From NCBI GenBank assembly GCA_949775045.1, contig OX459104.1, forward strand, positions 5,439,306-5,503,305: a stretch of DNA of 64,000 nucleotides, in the 5' to 3' direction. The stretch comes from Metridium senile (taxonomy: Eukaryota > Cnidaria > Anthozoa > Actiniaria > Metridiidae). Below are positions 21,121-35,000 of the stretch, one piece after another. Each line of letters starts with the position of its first letter. Position 1 is the first letter of the stretch. The position numbers were made by a program, and so were the translations under genes. The notes under the pieces are model-generated. The model did no database searches. It worked only from the letters and a program-made list of their open reading frames with translations, and was not told the DNA's origin.

Positions 21121-24100
21121 GTAAACTGTCAATACGTGGTTCCAAAAACGTTTAATTTGGGTGTTGAGCAAATTTGTTCTTTATTTACTTTTTATTTTAA
21201 TGACTGAATAACTTGCAAATTAATCAGTCACAACAATTATGAAGAAGATTTGTTGAGATTTTTTCTGTTTCAAGACAACCACAAGAAAGCATAACTTAGC
21301 ACCACATAACGTTTTCCTTGATTGATATGAAAATACAATTTAATGTGATGAATGGACAGAGAAGAAAAACTGAGAGAAAATTAACGCGAATCAAAATATT
21401 GTTTTCATTAAAACCAGGGTAAATCTATCATATCAATTGTTGATATGGTCATCCAAAACTACTATTATTGATGTTTGGATATACTCAATACACCGATCGC
21501 TGTAATTATATGTTAGAGCTATTGCAGTTACATGTAGGATTTTCCAATAAATCTCAGTATATGGGTCATTCCACATGAGACATTGAAATAATGAACATTT
21601 TAAAGCATTATTTAGCATGCTCTAAATGGAGATTGAGTTAACTGACTAAGGTTCTCAATGCAATTTGACTGTAATATCATTTATTCTATTTGATATTTAC
21701 TAAGCAAAATAGGCAATTTCCCTATTTTTGACTTACTGAATTTGCAATTTGTAATGTCCGTCACGTTCCTTGTAATTTCTGTCACGTTAAATATTCCATT
21801 TTTTAAAAAATAGAAAAAAAACACTAAAAAATATAGATATTCAATAAGAATACGCTAACCAAATGCTAAAAAAACATTTGTTTGCTATAAACTTCTCACA
21901 GGAATTTCACTTCTAATTTACCCAACTGGAGTTAGTGGTAGTTTTAGCTGTAATGTCCGTCACGGTCCTTTTGGACAAAAAAACTGACAAGTCTAAAATT
22001 ATTTCTGAAAACATTTTTCATGCAAATTGTAGACAAAGTTCTAAGACAGTTGTGTGAACAAAATAAATCAGTTGTAAGATAATGCAACTGTGTATGAAAC
22101 ACAAGCTTATTTAGGTGGAATGGCCCATATTATGAACCTGGAAAATTTTCAAATAAATTGAATCCTTTTTATTGATTTATCTATTTATTGATTTATCTGT
22201 CTATTGATTTATATATTAATTCATTTATTTCTTAATTTATTTATCAAATGAATTTATTTATTCATCTACTATTTAGATAACGGAGGAAGTACAACACTTG
22301 AACTATCTCTTCACATTCCTGGTATAGCTTGGCATATGGACTATAGGACGCCTTCAAGCACTTTGTACGAGAAGATAAAGATAGAATTAGAAGCTAAGGT
22401 GAGTGTAATCATAAGCCATTATAAAATAGTTGGGATAGTACTCGCACGTTGATTGGTCAAACAAGCGTGTTTCATGTGAGCATAAAACACACTCACGCCA
22501 TTTTCAAACGCGCGTGCTCATTCAACTATCAGTTTTTTCAACTATCAGTTTTGATTTTTCGTGTGCGCTTATTGGTCAGTTTCGAGAAAAAGCAACGTAG
22601 GGAGAAATGACATCATTATTTTTTTATTTTACGAATAAAAGGTCATTTCATTCGTCTTTTCGCGCAATTCTTATTTTATAAAAGAAATGAAACACAACTT
22701 TTGTGTTTTCACTTGCTTATAAAAACCTCGATATGTTTGGTAGAATTCTCGAGCAAGTCTAAACAATCGACTTCGTCTCGTGTTTGGACTGATCTGCTCT
22801 CAAATTCTCCCAAACACATCTCGGTTTTAATAGTGCGTGAAAACACAGAAGACGTATTTCATATCTTAATTTAGCTTTTTTCAAAAAAATACACAAAAAA
22901 TGCACATTCTTGCATGTCTTGCTCCAAATGAATTAGCCCACATGGATACAAATACATAAACAATCTAGGATAAAAATACCATAATATTCAAGATTCATGA
23001 GTTTATTTTTACAAGCATCAATTATCCAATGATGTATTGACAATTCCTATTACTTGATATTTTGTCAAGTCAGTATTTATTATGTTTTGACTATTTTTCA
23101 GATTAAACCAGACTCTGGCTCACCTGGATCAAAAGAATATATGTCGACCTCAGTGGTATCATTCCAGTAAGAGACTGTTCACTATTTATGATTCAGTTAA
23201 ATGTATTAATTGTCTATTGATTGATTGATTCCTTCATTTTTCAATCACTGTTCACTATTTATGATTCAGTTATTTATTGTCTATTGATTGATTGATTCCT
23301 TCATTTTTCAATCATGTATTTATTTACAAATTCATTCATTCATTCACTCCTTTATTCATTAATTTAAATTATTTATTTGTTCAAAGAAGTGTTTGTAGGT
23401 CATGTGAATATTAAACAAGGTGCTACTTCGACCTATATCTTACCAAACAGTTACCTTAGTAACCATTTTATAACAATATTTATCAATATATTTTTTTTAG
23501 TTATTTCCATATTATTATAAGCACTTATTGGATGAGGTTTTTGTGATTTCCAAAATAATCAAGGACGAGGCAAATGTAATCAGCCGAGACCTTCATTATT
23601 TCGGAGATCACAAAAACCGAATTCAATAATTGTTTTATAATACATTGTTTTACATTATTTTGTCTTTTTTTCTCGCTTCTACATCAAAGAATTTCAGGCT
23701 ATTTCTGGCTTTTCCATTGGACTTCCGAGATTTTTCTCTGAGATACTTTAAAAAAATTTCTTTCGCAACTTTTGTTGACCTTTTGTATTTTCCGAGTCTT
23801 TATCTTCCAATAATTTCCATATTTCCTGTTCGCTTGACGTCCCAAACAGACCAGCCATCTTTCTGAAAATTTGCCACGAGCGGCCTTTGTTTTTGGTACC
23901 TTTTATCAACAATGCATTGTGGGGGCAACCTACAGATTAGTGAATAACCTTTTCGATAATCTGTAGTTAGCTTGATATCTAAAATACAATGTATGCTATC
24001 AACCAATCAGAGCAAAGATTGTATTACAAAGTACAATGTATTATTATTGCTAACTTATTTTATCCTTTTACGCTATTAGGTTATGCACGCACATTTATTT

Positions 24101-27100
24101 ATAGTTTATTGATATTTCTGTCCTTATAGCCCACACTTATTTAGTCATTGTTTAGTTTGTTTTATCAAACGTGTATTTTAAGTTCTTTTCATTGCTCGCT
24201 TTTTTCGTTAGTTTGTTTCTTAGCTCGCGCTTTTCGTTTTCACGTTTTGTTTGTTTCGTACGCTCGCGCATTCTATTTACCTACGTTTTTAAAATGTAAC
24301 GATTAGTTTCTGTTAGTCCTGAAGACGACCCAGTGTGGTCGAAAGCTTGACATTAAAAAATGTTCAAAAATAGGTCGAAGTAGCACCATGTTGAATATTT
24401 ATTTAATTTGTTATTGATTTATCTATATAATTATCTATATAATTATTTATTTTTACTCATTCATTTGTTAATATATTTAGTTAATATATATTCTATTATT
24501 GTTCATTTATTTATTGTCTGACTGACTGATTTATTGTTTTTTTTTGCAGAGAATCACCAGGATCTTCAGGAAATATTTTGTCAACAATAATCAAAGTAAA
24601 GTACAAAAAGATAGAATGGGACCAGGCTTTTTATTTACAGACGGCAATTGAAGCTTTATTGATCAATGGTTTCCATGTGGAAATCAAAAGTTGTGCTGCT
24701 GATGATAATTGTAAGTACCTCTATTGACTAGCTTTTATTGCCAACACAGTTGAATTCATCTAAAAACGTTTATATCATTCAACAGCAAAGATTTTTTGAT
24801 CGACCGATAATCATGTTATAAGCTCACAAATTATTCAACTCTAAAACGAAACAGAACACTGTTCTCTTTATTAGTCGGAATGATAATTCAATTAAAAAGA
24901 AAGATATTAAGTAAGATATGAAAAGATGTTAGCAGGTTAAATCTGTACTTTCCCATTTCAATCTGTACTTATGCAAATTAATAATGCTAAACACACAGAT
25001 CAACCAATCAGGGAAGTTCACTTCAGAAATAATATACTCTGATTGGTTGATCTGAGTGTTTAGCACACATCAACATAATTTGCATAAGTACAGATTTAAA
25101 TGGGAAAGTACAGATTTAAATGGGAATGGCCTGTTTGTTATATATTACAGATCTGTTTTATTTTGAAAGATTTATATTTTAAACTCTAAATTTAAATCAA
25201 AAGTCTTTCACCATTAAAACAAGCAAGAGGAGACGGGTATACACTGTTGTTTGAAAATAGGTACAGTTATTTGTAATATATGGAAAATTTGTCTGACACT
25301 TATAAGTACAAAAAATGTATATAAGCATGTTAGAATCTGTTAGAACGCTTGAAAACAATTTGCATTATAACTCCAGAAACATACACAGAAATTTCTTCAA
25401 ATGTTCACTTAAAGTTTTAAAATAATAAATTTATAGGTTTTGTTTTTCTAATTCATTGGGTGAAAGGACTTGCCATAATAGTTTAATTGTAAAATTTTCA
25501 TTTAAGAAACAAATTTCATTATAAAGTTAGAAGGGTTTATATATCATTATTATATGGCATCAAAATTCCGTGCGCTCTGATTGGTTGCTGACACATAATG
25601 ACAGGTCATTATTTTCTTGTAATGACCGGTCATTATTTTTTCTCGGCTGGACAGTGGCTTTGAGTTTGTTTGTACGCGAGGTGAAAACAACAACAAACAC
25701 CTACTTGTTTTTCAATAAACAATAATAAAAACTTTAATTCAAGGCTAAGTGACAAGCATTGGTTGTTTTTGCAAACATTTTGACAAGCAAAAGTTGATAA
25801 AATCAAATCAATATTGCAAAAACTCACTAGAAAATACACATTGTTACGGCTGAAAAACTGTTTTGTTGACATTTAGTTTAGTTTAGTTTTGACTTCCGGT
25901 TAGCGGTTGAGCGTGGAAGAACTGACGTCGATGGTACGTTTTCATAGTTCAATAAGAAATACCATGTGCGAACACTTTGAAGACTTTCTTTGATAATTTT
26001 ACACAGAATTATACTTGCAACAGGCCCAGTTGTGTGAGTAAACATTTATTTGTATTTTTACTTCGCATTTAGGTACTTTATAGCATTTGTAAACCTTTGT
26101 TTCTTGCATTTTTATTCATAGTTTGAACCGCTAGTCGTACCGCTAGCCGAACCGCTAGAACCTCTAAACTACGTTAAAGTAAAGCACCTCATGTAAACCA
26201 GCCTAAACCAAATAAACATACATAGCGAGTACGAACACCTGGGTGTGTGTAATTATACCTCTAGCGCCTAATTAACGTTAGTGCGTTATACACATATTTC
26301 ATAGGTTATGAGAATACTCAAAAGTTTATTTTTTAATTCTCTAAAGCACATAAAGCTTTCACATACCTCAATAACAGTTGAAAAGTGTACTTTTAGTTTT
26401 TATCTTTCCTTGTAAACAATAATAAGAACTTTCATTCAAGGCGAAGTGACAAGCATTGGCTGTTTTTGCAAACATTTTGACAAGCAAAAGTTGATAAAAT
26501 CAAATCAATATTGCAAAAACTCACGAGAGAATACACATATTTCATAGGTTGTGAGAATACTCAAAAGCTTATTTTTTAATTCTCTAAAGAACATAAAGCT
26601 TTCACATACCTCAATAACAGTTGAAAAGTGTACTTTTAGTTGTTATCTTTCCTTGTAAACAACACGGCGGTGATTTGAGCTATCTTTTGTTGAGATATAC
26701 ATGTAGTTGCTTTTCAGTCACTTTTAAAAAGCTTTAAAATTCACGAAACGTTTTTGTACCATAAAAGTAAACATAGTTTTTGAAGTCAGGCAGTGTAATT
26801 GTCTTTCTTCTTCTGGATACAAAAGGTTAAAAAATCTTGAAAAGGACGATTTACTCGATCCAAAGTGCTGTCAGCGTTCCTCATATCATCCTTTCATCTT
26901 CTTCATAAAGTATGACACAGACAAATTAAATTCCTTCAAAAGTTGACAGTGATTTTGATTAAAGTTCTTATTATTGTTTATCGAAAAATAAGCTTCCGTA
27001 GGTTCTTTTTCTTGATGCAAACGTCCACAAGACCGACGAATTTCAACTCGTTTCCGTCAACATCCATTGTGGCACACTTGTTTATACATGTCAGCTAAAA

Positions 27101-30100
27101 TCCCTTGTAAAACTTGTTTTTTGTTTCTTGACTTTGTTTGATGTTGAGATATAAACAAAACCCTTTGTCTTTAAATGATCTTTGATTTGGAATGATCAAG
27201 AAAGCTGCAGTAATTTTAATATTTTGGCATTAAAGTTGCTGTAAGTTTGTTTAGGCAGCCATCGCATGAATGAAAACCGGTTTCTGATCTGACAACCTGC
27301 TCTTTTTCAGTAAAACTACTGGGAAGCCATTTGAAAGCAACGCACGCACGTCGTAAAATATCAAAAAAATATGACTTTCTCTCGCTTTTTAAAATAGCCA
27401 TATAATAAATAACTTATTAACCTCGTCCGTTCGGTCATTACAGGGAAATTTCAGACCTCAGTTTTGATGTATTGACCTCGCTGTCGCTCGGTCAATACGA
27501 CAAGACCTCAGTCTGAGATTTCCCTGTAATGACCTCACTCTCGGTTAATAAGTGGTATGTATTTTGGCTGTGTGTGAACATTAATGTCCACAACGTGGAA
27601 TGGCCCATTTAAACAACTTTTTAAAATCTGTAGCTGCTTTAAGTTATGTTATTTGTAAGTTTGAGTTACACATAATTCTCAAAATAATAAAATATACCCC
27701 CAACATTGACTGTCTTGAATTAAGTAAATATTTTATTGAAAACAAGAATTGAAGATGGACTGTCTTGAATTAAGAAAACTGTTTTCTTAAAAATAATGAG
27801 ACATTTTAAGAAGCCATTTGTTCTTATTTTAAAATAACAAAATACTTAATTCAAGATTTTCTACTATTGAAAATAAGAAGATATGTGTTCTTATCTGGGA
27901 ACCTTAAAATAAGAGTTTTTTTCTCAATTTAAGAATTTTAACTTTTGGTTAGTAGCGAAAGTTGACCAAACTTCTGATCATTAAAAAACATAACTTTTTC
28001 ATATATTTCTACACGAAAAGTTTACGTACCTTTACATAATTACTTGAAAGATGTATATTTAAGTTTTTGCATCCGTATTAGACGGTTTTTGTCCGTATTT
28101 AAGCAACTTTTGTTGCAGTTTTCAACAGTCAAACAGTATATGGCGTGCGCAATGGCCGCCATTTTGTAATGCCTCGTTTTGATGTTACACAGTTGCTAAG
28201 CAACGTGAAAGTCACGCAATGATCACGCATACCTTTCATAATCTATTATGAAACAAGGTAATTTTTTACTAATAGTAAATAAACACTTTATTTATGTATT
28301 CCAACAGTTGTAATTTCTTGTTTTTCCGATGTATAATGAGTGTTAATAATATAGTTAAGATATCACCAACACAATCATCTTCCAAAACATGTACTTTTCA
28401 AAAACCTTTTAATGGTGTTTGTTTTATTAAAGACGACTATAGTTTTAGAAAAAACAAGTTGGTAAAAAGTATTTTTCTGCAGTAGATATTTTGGAAAAAC
28501 GATAATGAAAACAGATGCTGGATGGTCAGCGGCACAAAAAAATGATTTCCACAACCCATGCGCAGACAAATGACCTACATCCTTTATCGATATCTGTGAT
28601 TGGTTAAATCTGTCCAATGACATCTCTTGATATAAAAAAAACATTTTGCAAGGAACGCCTTGTGGATTTTGCCACTCATTCACAATATATAACGATCGTT
28701 TTGGACTTATTTTGTAATTATTTGTGGTCTTATTATCACTCAAAAGGGTTATAGATTCTCATTTAAGGTAAATAATTAACTATACTTTATGCTTTGAATG
28801 ACATTTTTTCAGATTTTGCGAGATTTTTTATCAAAGTGCGGAAAATAAGAAACAGTAATATATTACAGTGCGAATCGAAAAAACGTGGGCACCTAGAAAT
28901 ATTTTAGAAATCGTTTATCATTCGTTGAACAACTCACAAACAACTCTAATTGCAAAAGTTTATCATACTACACATCAGTCAAACAGTCAAAATATATGCT
29001 CCCATGTTCCCTTGATCTTTTTACATTTTATATTTCCTATCATTTATATCAAACACGCAGCCTATACTAGTTTACTCACTAGTTTCTATTCTTAATCCAC
29101 ATGTACATGTACAGTCTCAATGGTCTTACAATTAATATGGAGAGCATAATTAAAAATAAACAAATAGGAAACGTAGCTGATTATAATAACAATATGGAAA
29201 ATAATGATGATGAGAATAGTAATTATAGTGGAAAACCTAGGAAATTATAAAAAGTAATGTCTTGAATTGCCTTTTGAACTATTTTCATGATGTTTCATTG
29301 CAGTTTTCTGTACTACACCAAAGTTCTTATTGCAAGCTGATGAAAATCCAACACAACTTAGGGTTCAATTCCAACCAAACTTTACCGATATTTTAGACAA
29401 CAACTACTTCAATTCGTATATTTTTATTTATAATGCAAGTAACGGAACTATCCGCAAGACCACTTGTTTAGATAATGGATACCCTTTAGTGATCAATATG
29501 ACGTTAACTGAGCTACAGCCATACACATATTACTGTGTGAGAATGGGTGCAAGTTCCTTCAAAGCTGCAGGACTTTATAGTCCAGCCAGATGTGCAATGA
29601 CTCATGAATCAGGTCAGTTCCCTTACAAAGTGGGGATTTAGTTTTGATATTATATCTATTTGGTTTCTAAAATAATTATATCTAAGTTGTATCTAAATAG
29701 TATATCCAAGATATATATGACATATATCAAAGATACAAAGAGGATATTACATGGGCGAGCAGCAATACAAATTTTATCTTCGAGTGTTGAAATGATCTTT
29801 CATGAGTGAGCGCAGCAAAGAAGATAAAATTGGTATCTCCAAGCGACCATGTAATGTTTATTATATAATCATCAATGAAAATAAAATAAAACTTTTGTCA
29901 ACACAATAAGTTTCTGTAAAGCTGTGTAACCATAGTGATGATATCTTCACATGCGAAAATAGCATGTTATTTTCACTTGTGGAGATATCAAATTTTTGAA
30001 ACAGAGAAATACAGTATTGGTATTTCATTGACAATTATTATATAGTAAAGTACAGTATGTTGCCCAGTGTCATGACAGTACCAGTATTGTGACACAAACA

Positions 30101-30729
30101 AATAAAACTCATTTTTAGCGATGGCTATTCAATATTTCAAAACAAAACAAAGACTACAGTAACAGAGAAAACACTGAACATTTAGTTTCAGTATGCATGT
30201 TTTGATGGGCTTTTACATGCACAGATTCTTCGAAGAGAAGCAGTTGTTGACAGAGTAGTTGAGGTTTCCTTTGTTTGACAAAATTTCATAGAGTTTTTTT
30301 CTCTGTAGAGAAGATATAGTATTAACAAACTGAAGTGTCATGAAACTGGGCAACATACTGTAAACAACAACCTCAAACAAATTATATGTATTAATTCTCT
30401 TATTGAATTACCTCCTAGCACCTATTGGATTTCCGTCCCAAATCACAATTGTCAACACAAGTTCTAGCAGTCTTAATGTGTCATGGACTGAGATACCCAG
30501 CAATCAGCGTCACGGAATAATTCGCCGATACATTGTCAAGTTATTTGATGCTGAGAACAAATCAGTGGAAATTAAAAATGTGTCTTCTCATATGCGAAAT
30601 GTGGCGTTTGAGAACTTGAAACCATACTCTCTATATAGTGTTCAAGTTGCTGGAATGACTACAAAACTTGGAGTCAGTAGTGAATTATTTTGGGCAAGAA
30701 CAGGCCAATCTGGTATTATTATTATTATT

Positions 30730-30764
<35 letters not shown>

Positions 30765-32000
30765 TATTATTATTATCATTATTATAGTTTAGTAAATAAA
30801 CTTTGTGCCTACTGGGGGAGGGTTTTTGGGCTGGTTGTACTTGCTAGTCTTTCGTGCTATCAATATATATAGTGAAAATACAACAGTGTAAATAGGATTT
30901 AATTTTAAAGCACTCTTTATTATCTTTCAGTTCCTCTGATCGCACCTTCAAACCTGACTATACAAAATCTATCACATGACAGCCTCGATATCTCTTGGGA
31001 CTTGCTTAACCCTCAAGATCCTAGGAACCAAGGGATTCTCGGGTACTATATTTATGTTATACCCGTCCATAATGTTCCTAATTTGACCTTGAGAACATCC
31101 CAAGTCTCCAGTGATACCAGCTCTAAAACGATCAGTGATTTATTGCCATATTGGCAGTATAATATTTCAGTTTCCAGTTTCACAAAAGTTGGTGAAGGTC
31201 CTAGAGTCAGCATGGTATTTCGAACCAAAGAAACAGGTTAGTTTTCAAAATCAAAATAACGATTTTCTTTTTTTTTACTAAATATCAATTTATTCATAAC
31301 ACAAAAAAATATTATAATTAAAGAGTGCCACAATAAATGGTTAGATGGGATCCCCATGTTTAGTGTCCCTTTTAGTGTGAAAGTAATCCGTTACATTTCC
31401 ATTTCCAAGTACAGTTATTACTCACTCGGTCAACGATAATCTTATTATTGCAATAGGTTTGAAATTATAGTGTATATATAGAGAATTGTGGTATTCTCGT
31501 GATGTGTGATAAGCTATTTTTATTTTCCAAGAAACGTGAGTTTAATAAATTCTGCTCCATGTTCCTTGTTTTCTCTATAGAGAAGATATTAATAGTATTA
31601 ACAAACTGAAGTGTCATGAACTGGTCAACATACTGTAAATAACAACCACAAGCAATTTTATCTATTAATTCTCTTATTGAATTACCTCCTAGCACCTATT
31701 GGATTTCCGTCCCAAATCACAATTGTCAACACAAGTTCTAGCAGTCTAAATGTGTCATGGTCTGAGATTCCCCGCTATCAGCGTCACGGAATAATTCGCC
31801 GATACATTGTCAAGTTATTTGATGCTGAGAACAAATCAGTGGAAATTAAAAATGTGTCTTCTCATATGCAAAATGTGGCGTTTGAGAACTTGAAACCATA
31901 CTCTCTATATAGTGTTCAAGTTGCTGGAATGACTACAAAACTTGGAGTCAGTAGTGAATTAGTTTGGGCAAGAACAGGCCAATCTGGTATTATTATTATT

Positions 32001-32056
<56 letters not shown>

Positions 32057-35000
32057 TATAGTTTAGTAAATAAACTTTGTGCCTAATGGGGGAGGGTTTT
32101 TGGGCTGGTTGTTGCTAGTCTTTCGTGCTGATACATACACAGGCAGCCTAAGCTCTTAATTACGTCATTGAATATGCTTGTATATCGGTGAATAGAGACT
32201 CGAATTACAACAGTTTCAGTGTCTTCACTTTATTCTTCAGTATGTTCACTTCATAATTTGAATAAAATACAAACTTTGTGGCATGCTGTTCTATGAATGT
32301 TATATTGTCTATGTGTGTCGTTTTTTACGCGAAAAACGACTTATTTAGGGGTGAAATTGAAGTTTTAGTTTGACCTACCTGACCACTTACTAATAAGATT
32401 ATTAGTAAGTGGTCAGGTAGGTCAAACTAAAACTTCAATTTCACCCCTAAATAAGTCGTTTTTCGCGTAAAAACGACACACATAGACAATATAACATTCA
32501 TAGAACAGCATGCCACAAAGTTTGTATTTTATTCAAATTATGAAGTGAACATACTGAAGAATAAAGTGAAGACCCTGAAACTGTTGTAATTCGAGTCTTT
32601 ATTCACCGATATACAAGCATATTCAATGACGTAATTCAGAGCTTGGGCTGCCTGTGATACATATAGTAAAAATACAACAGTGTAAATAGGATTTAAATTT
32701 AAAGCACTCTTTATTATTTTTCAGTTCCTCTGATCGCTCCTTCAAACCTGACTATACAAAATCTATCATATGACAGCCTCGATATCTCTTGGAACTTGCT
32801 TAACCCTCAAGATCCTAGGAACCAAGGCAAGATTCTCGGGTACTATATTTATGTTATACCCGTCCATAATGTTCTTAATTTGACCTTGAGAACATCCCAA
32901 GTTTCCAGTGATACCAGCTCTAAAACGATCAGTGATTTATTGCCATATTGGCAGTATAATATTTCAGTTTCCAGTTTCACAAAAGTTGGTGAAGGTCCTA
33001 GAGTCAGCATGGTATTTCTGACTAAAGGAACAGGTTAGTTTTCAAAATCAAAATAACGATTTTCCTTTTTTTTTACTAATAATTAACTTATTCATAATAT
33101 AACACAAAAAAAATTATTATAATTAAAGAGTGCCACAATAAATGGTGAGATTTGATCCCCCTGTTTAGTGCTCCTTTTAGTGTGAAAGTAATCCGTTACA
33201 TTTCCATTTCCAAGTACAGTTATTACTCACTCGGTCAACGATAATCTTATTATTGCAATAGGTTTGAAATTATAGTGTATATATAGAGGGTCGTACAGGG
33301 TATTCTCGTGATGTGCGATAAGCTATTTTTATTTTCCGAGAAACGTGAATTTAATAAATTCTTCTCCATGTTCCTTGATTCTTCTTTCGGCTGTGAACCG
33401 TGCCAGAGACCACCCTGTACGACCCTGTGTATAGCAATACAACTAAGTTTCACTAGGTAGCAATTTTCCCTATTAATTCCTTTACAAATCACTATTTTTT
33501 TTTCTTTGTTCCCTTATTATCTAGCTGTTGGAAAACCACCAACTGATATCAGAGTCTACAACCTCAGCTTTCAATCAATTCGAGTTGAATGGGACGAGGT
33601 CGAGGAAGCATCTATTAATGGTGATTTGCAAGGGTATAATATTTCTATCTGCAAATTTGGTCAGTCTTCTAACTGTTCAATTGCTATTGTAAATGCTAGT
33701 AGTGTACGCAAAACACTATTTACAGGACTTGAAGAATTAACAAAATATGTTATCGAAATAAAAGCCTTCAATCAGTTTGGAAATAGCCCTTCTCAAATCT
33801 TGTATGGTCAAACAAAGAGATCACGTAAGTATTTGTTATTGTTACAGTCAAAACACCTGAATCGTGAAAATGTAGAACTCATTATTGAGTTTAGTTTTGG
33901 AAATTTGTTTCCATTTATCAATTTGAACTTGGAATATTGAAAACAAAGATTTCATTGTTCAAAACAAGAATAGTTTGAAAGTTCGATTGTTGATTGGACA
34001 TTTGAGTCTCCTAATATAGAAACACAATGGCGGCGAGAATCGTATCAAAGGCGGGCTTCCTATGTTTTAACGGTTTTTTGAGTAAAATTCCTTCTTTTTA
34101 GCTAGCAAAAAGGAGGAAAGGCCAAGAAAGTGAACAACACCATTTGCTCAACAACAATTTTTGTGTGTTTCACCCTGCATGCTCTATTTCACCGGTAGTC
34201 ATAGAAACTGGCTTCTATTGCTATAAAACTAGAGTAGAGGGCTACTGAAAATATAATTACGTGTGCCTATGTTTTCCATTTCTAGCTCCAAAGCAAGCAC
34301 CGTCTTTTTTGAAGGCATGGAATACTAGCTCAACAAGTTTAACAGCTAGCTGGCAAGCTGTAGATGATACCAGTGTTGCAGGTTATAAAGTTACCTTTGT
34401 AAAAAACAAGACAGTAGGCAGTATTCTGACTTGTAATACCACGACTATAGAACTTCAAAGATTAGACAAATATTCATGGTACCAGATTATTGTCCAGGCC
34501 TATAATATTGAAGGATTTGGTGTCAATAATTCAGTGTACTGCCGAACAGCAGAAGATGGTAAATATATAATCAAAAAAAAAAATTGTGTATTTGCTGAAA
34601 TGCGTGATTGAAATTCAAAATTCTTCGCAATGAAAACCTAGATGCGTTTGGGAGAGTTCGAGAGCAGATCCTGAAAAAATGCCCTTTTATTCCTTTCCCG
34701 ATGTCATTTCTCCCTACTTTGCATTTCTCTCGAAACTGACCAATAAGCGCCCGCGATCAAAACAACGGAAAAACTGGCAGTTGAATGAGCTTGCGCGCTT
34801 GAAAAAGGCATAAGTGTGTTTCATGCTCTCATGCAACACGCTTGTTTTAACAATCAACGCACGCACCAATTATTTTATAATTAAGAAATGAATTCAATGG
34901 AACAGGTTTCAAATTAAACTATATGTTTTTTATCCAAAGTCCCTGATTTACCACCCGAAAATGTCAGCCTAGATCAAATCAATCCTATAAGCATAATGAT

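Larger units (their letters stand above)
30301..33375 (+). repeat. Tandem duplication of an FN3 exon pair
   Basis: Unit 1 (30301-31569, exons 7-8) and unit 2 (31570-33375, exons 9-10) match in exons and introns, including splice sites and the trinucleotide microsatellite after exons 7 and 9. Unit 2 is longer because a 519-bp palindrome inserted in its intron at 32138. Confidence 0.9.

Noticed and set aside
30712..30792. Poly-isoleucine tail continuing FN3 domain 2 (and the same at 31986-32066)
   Set aside because: It is read-through into an ATT/ATC microsatellite after a conserved splice donor, not protein sequence.
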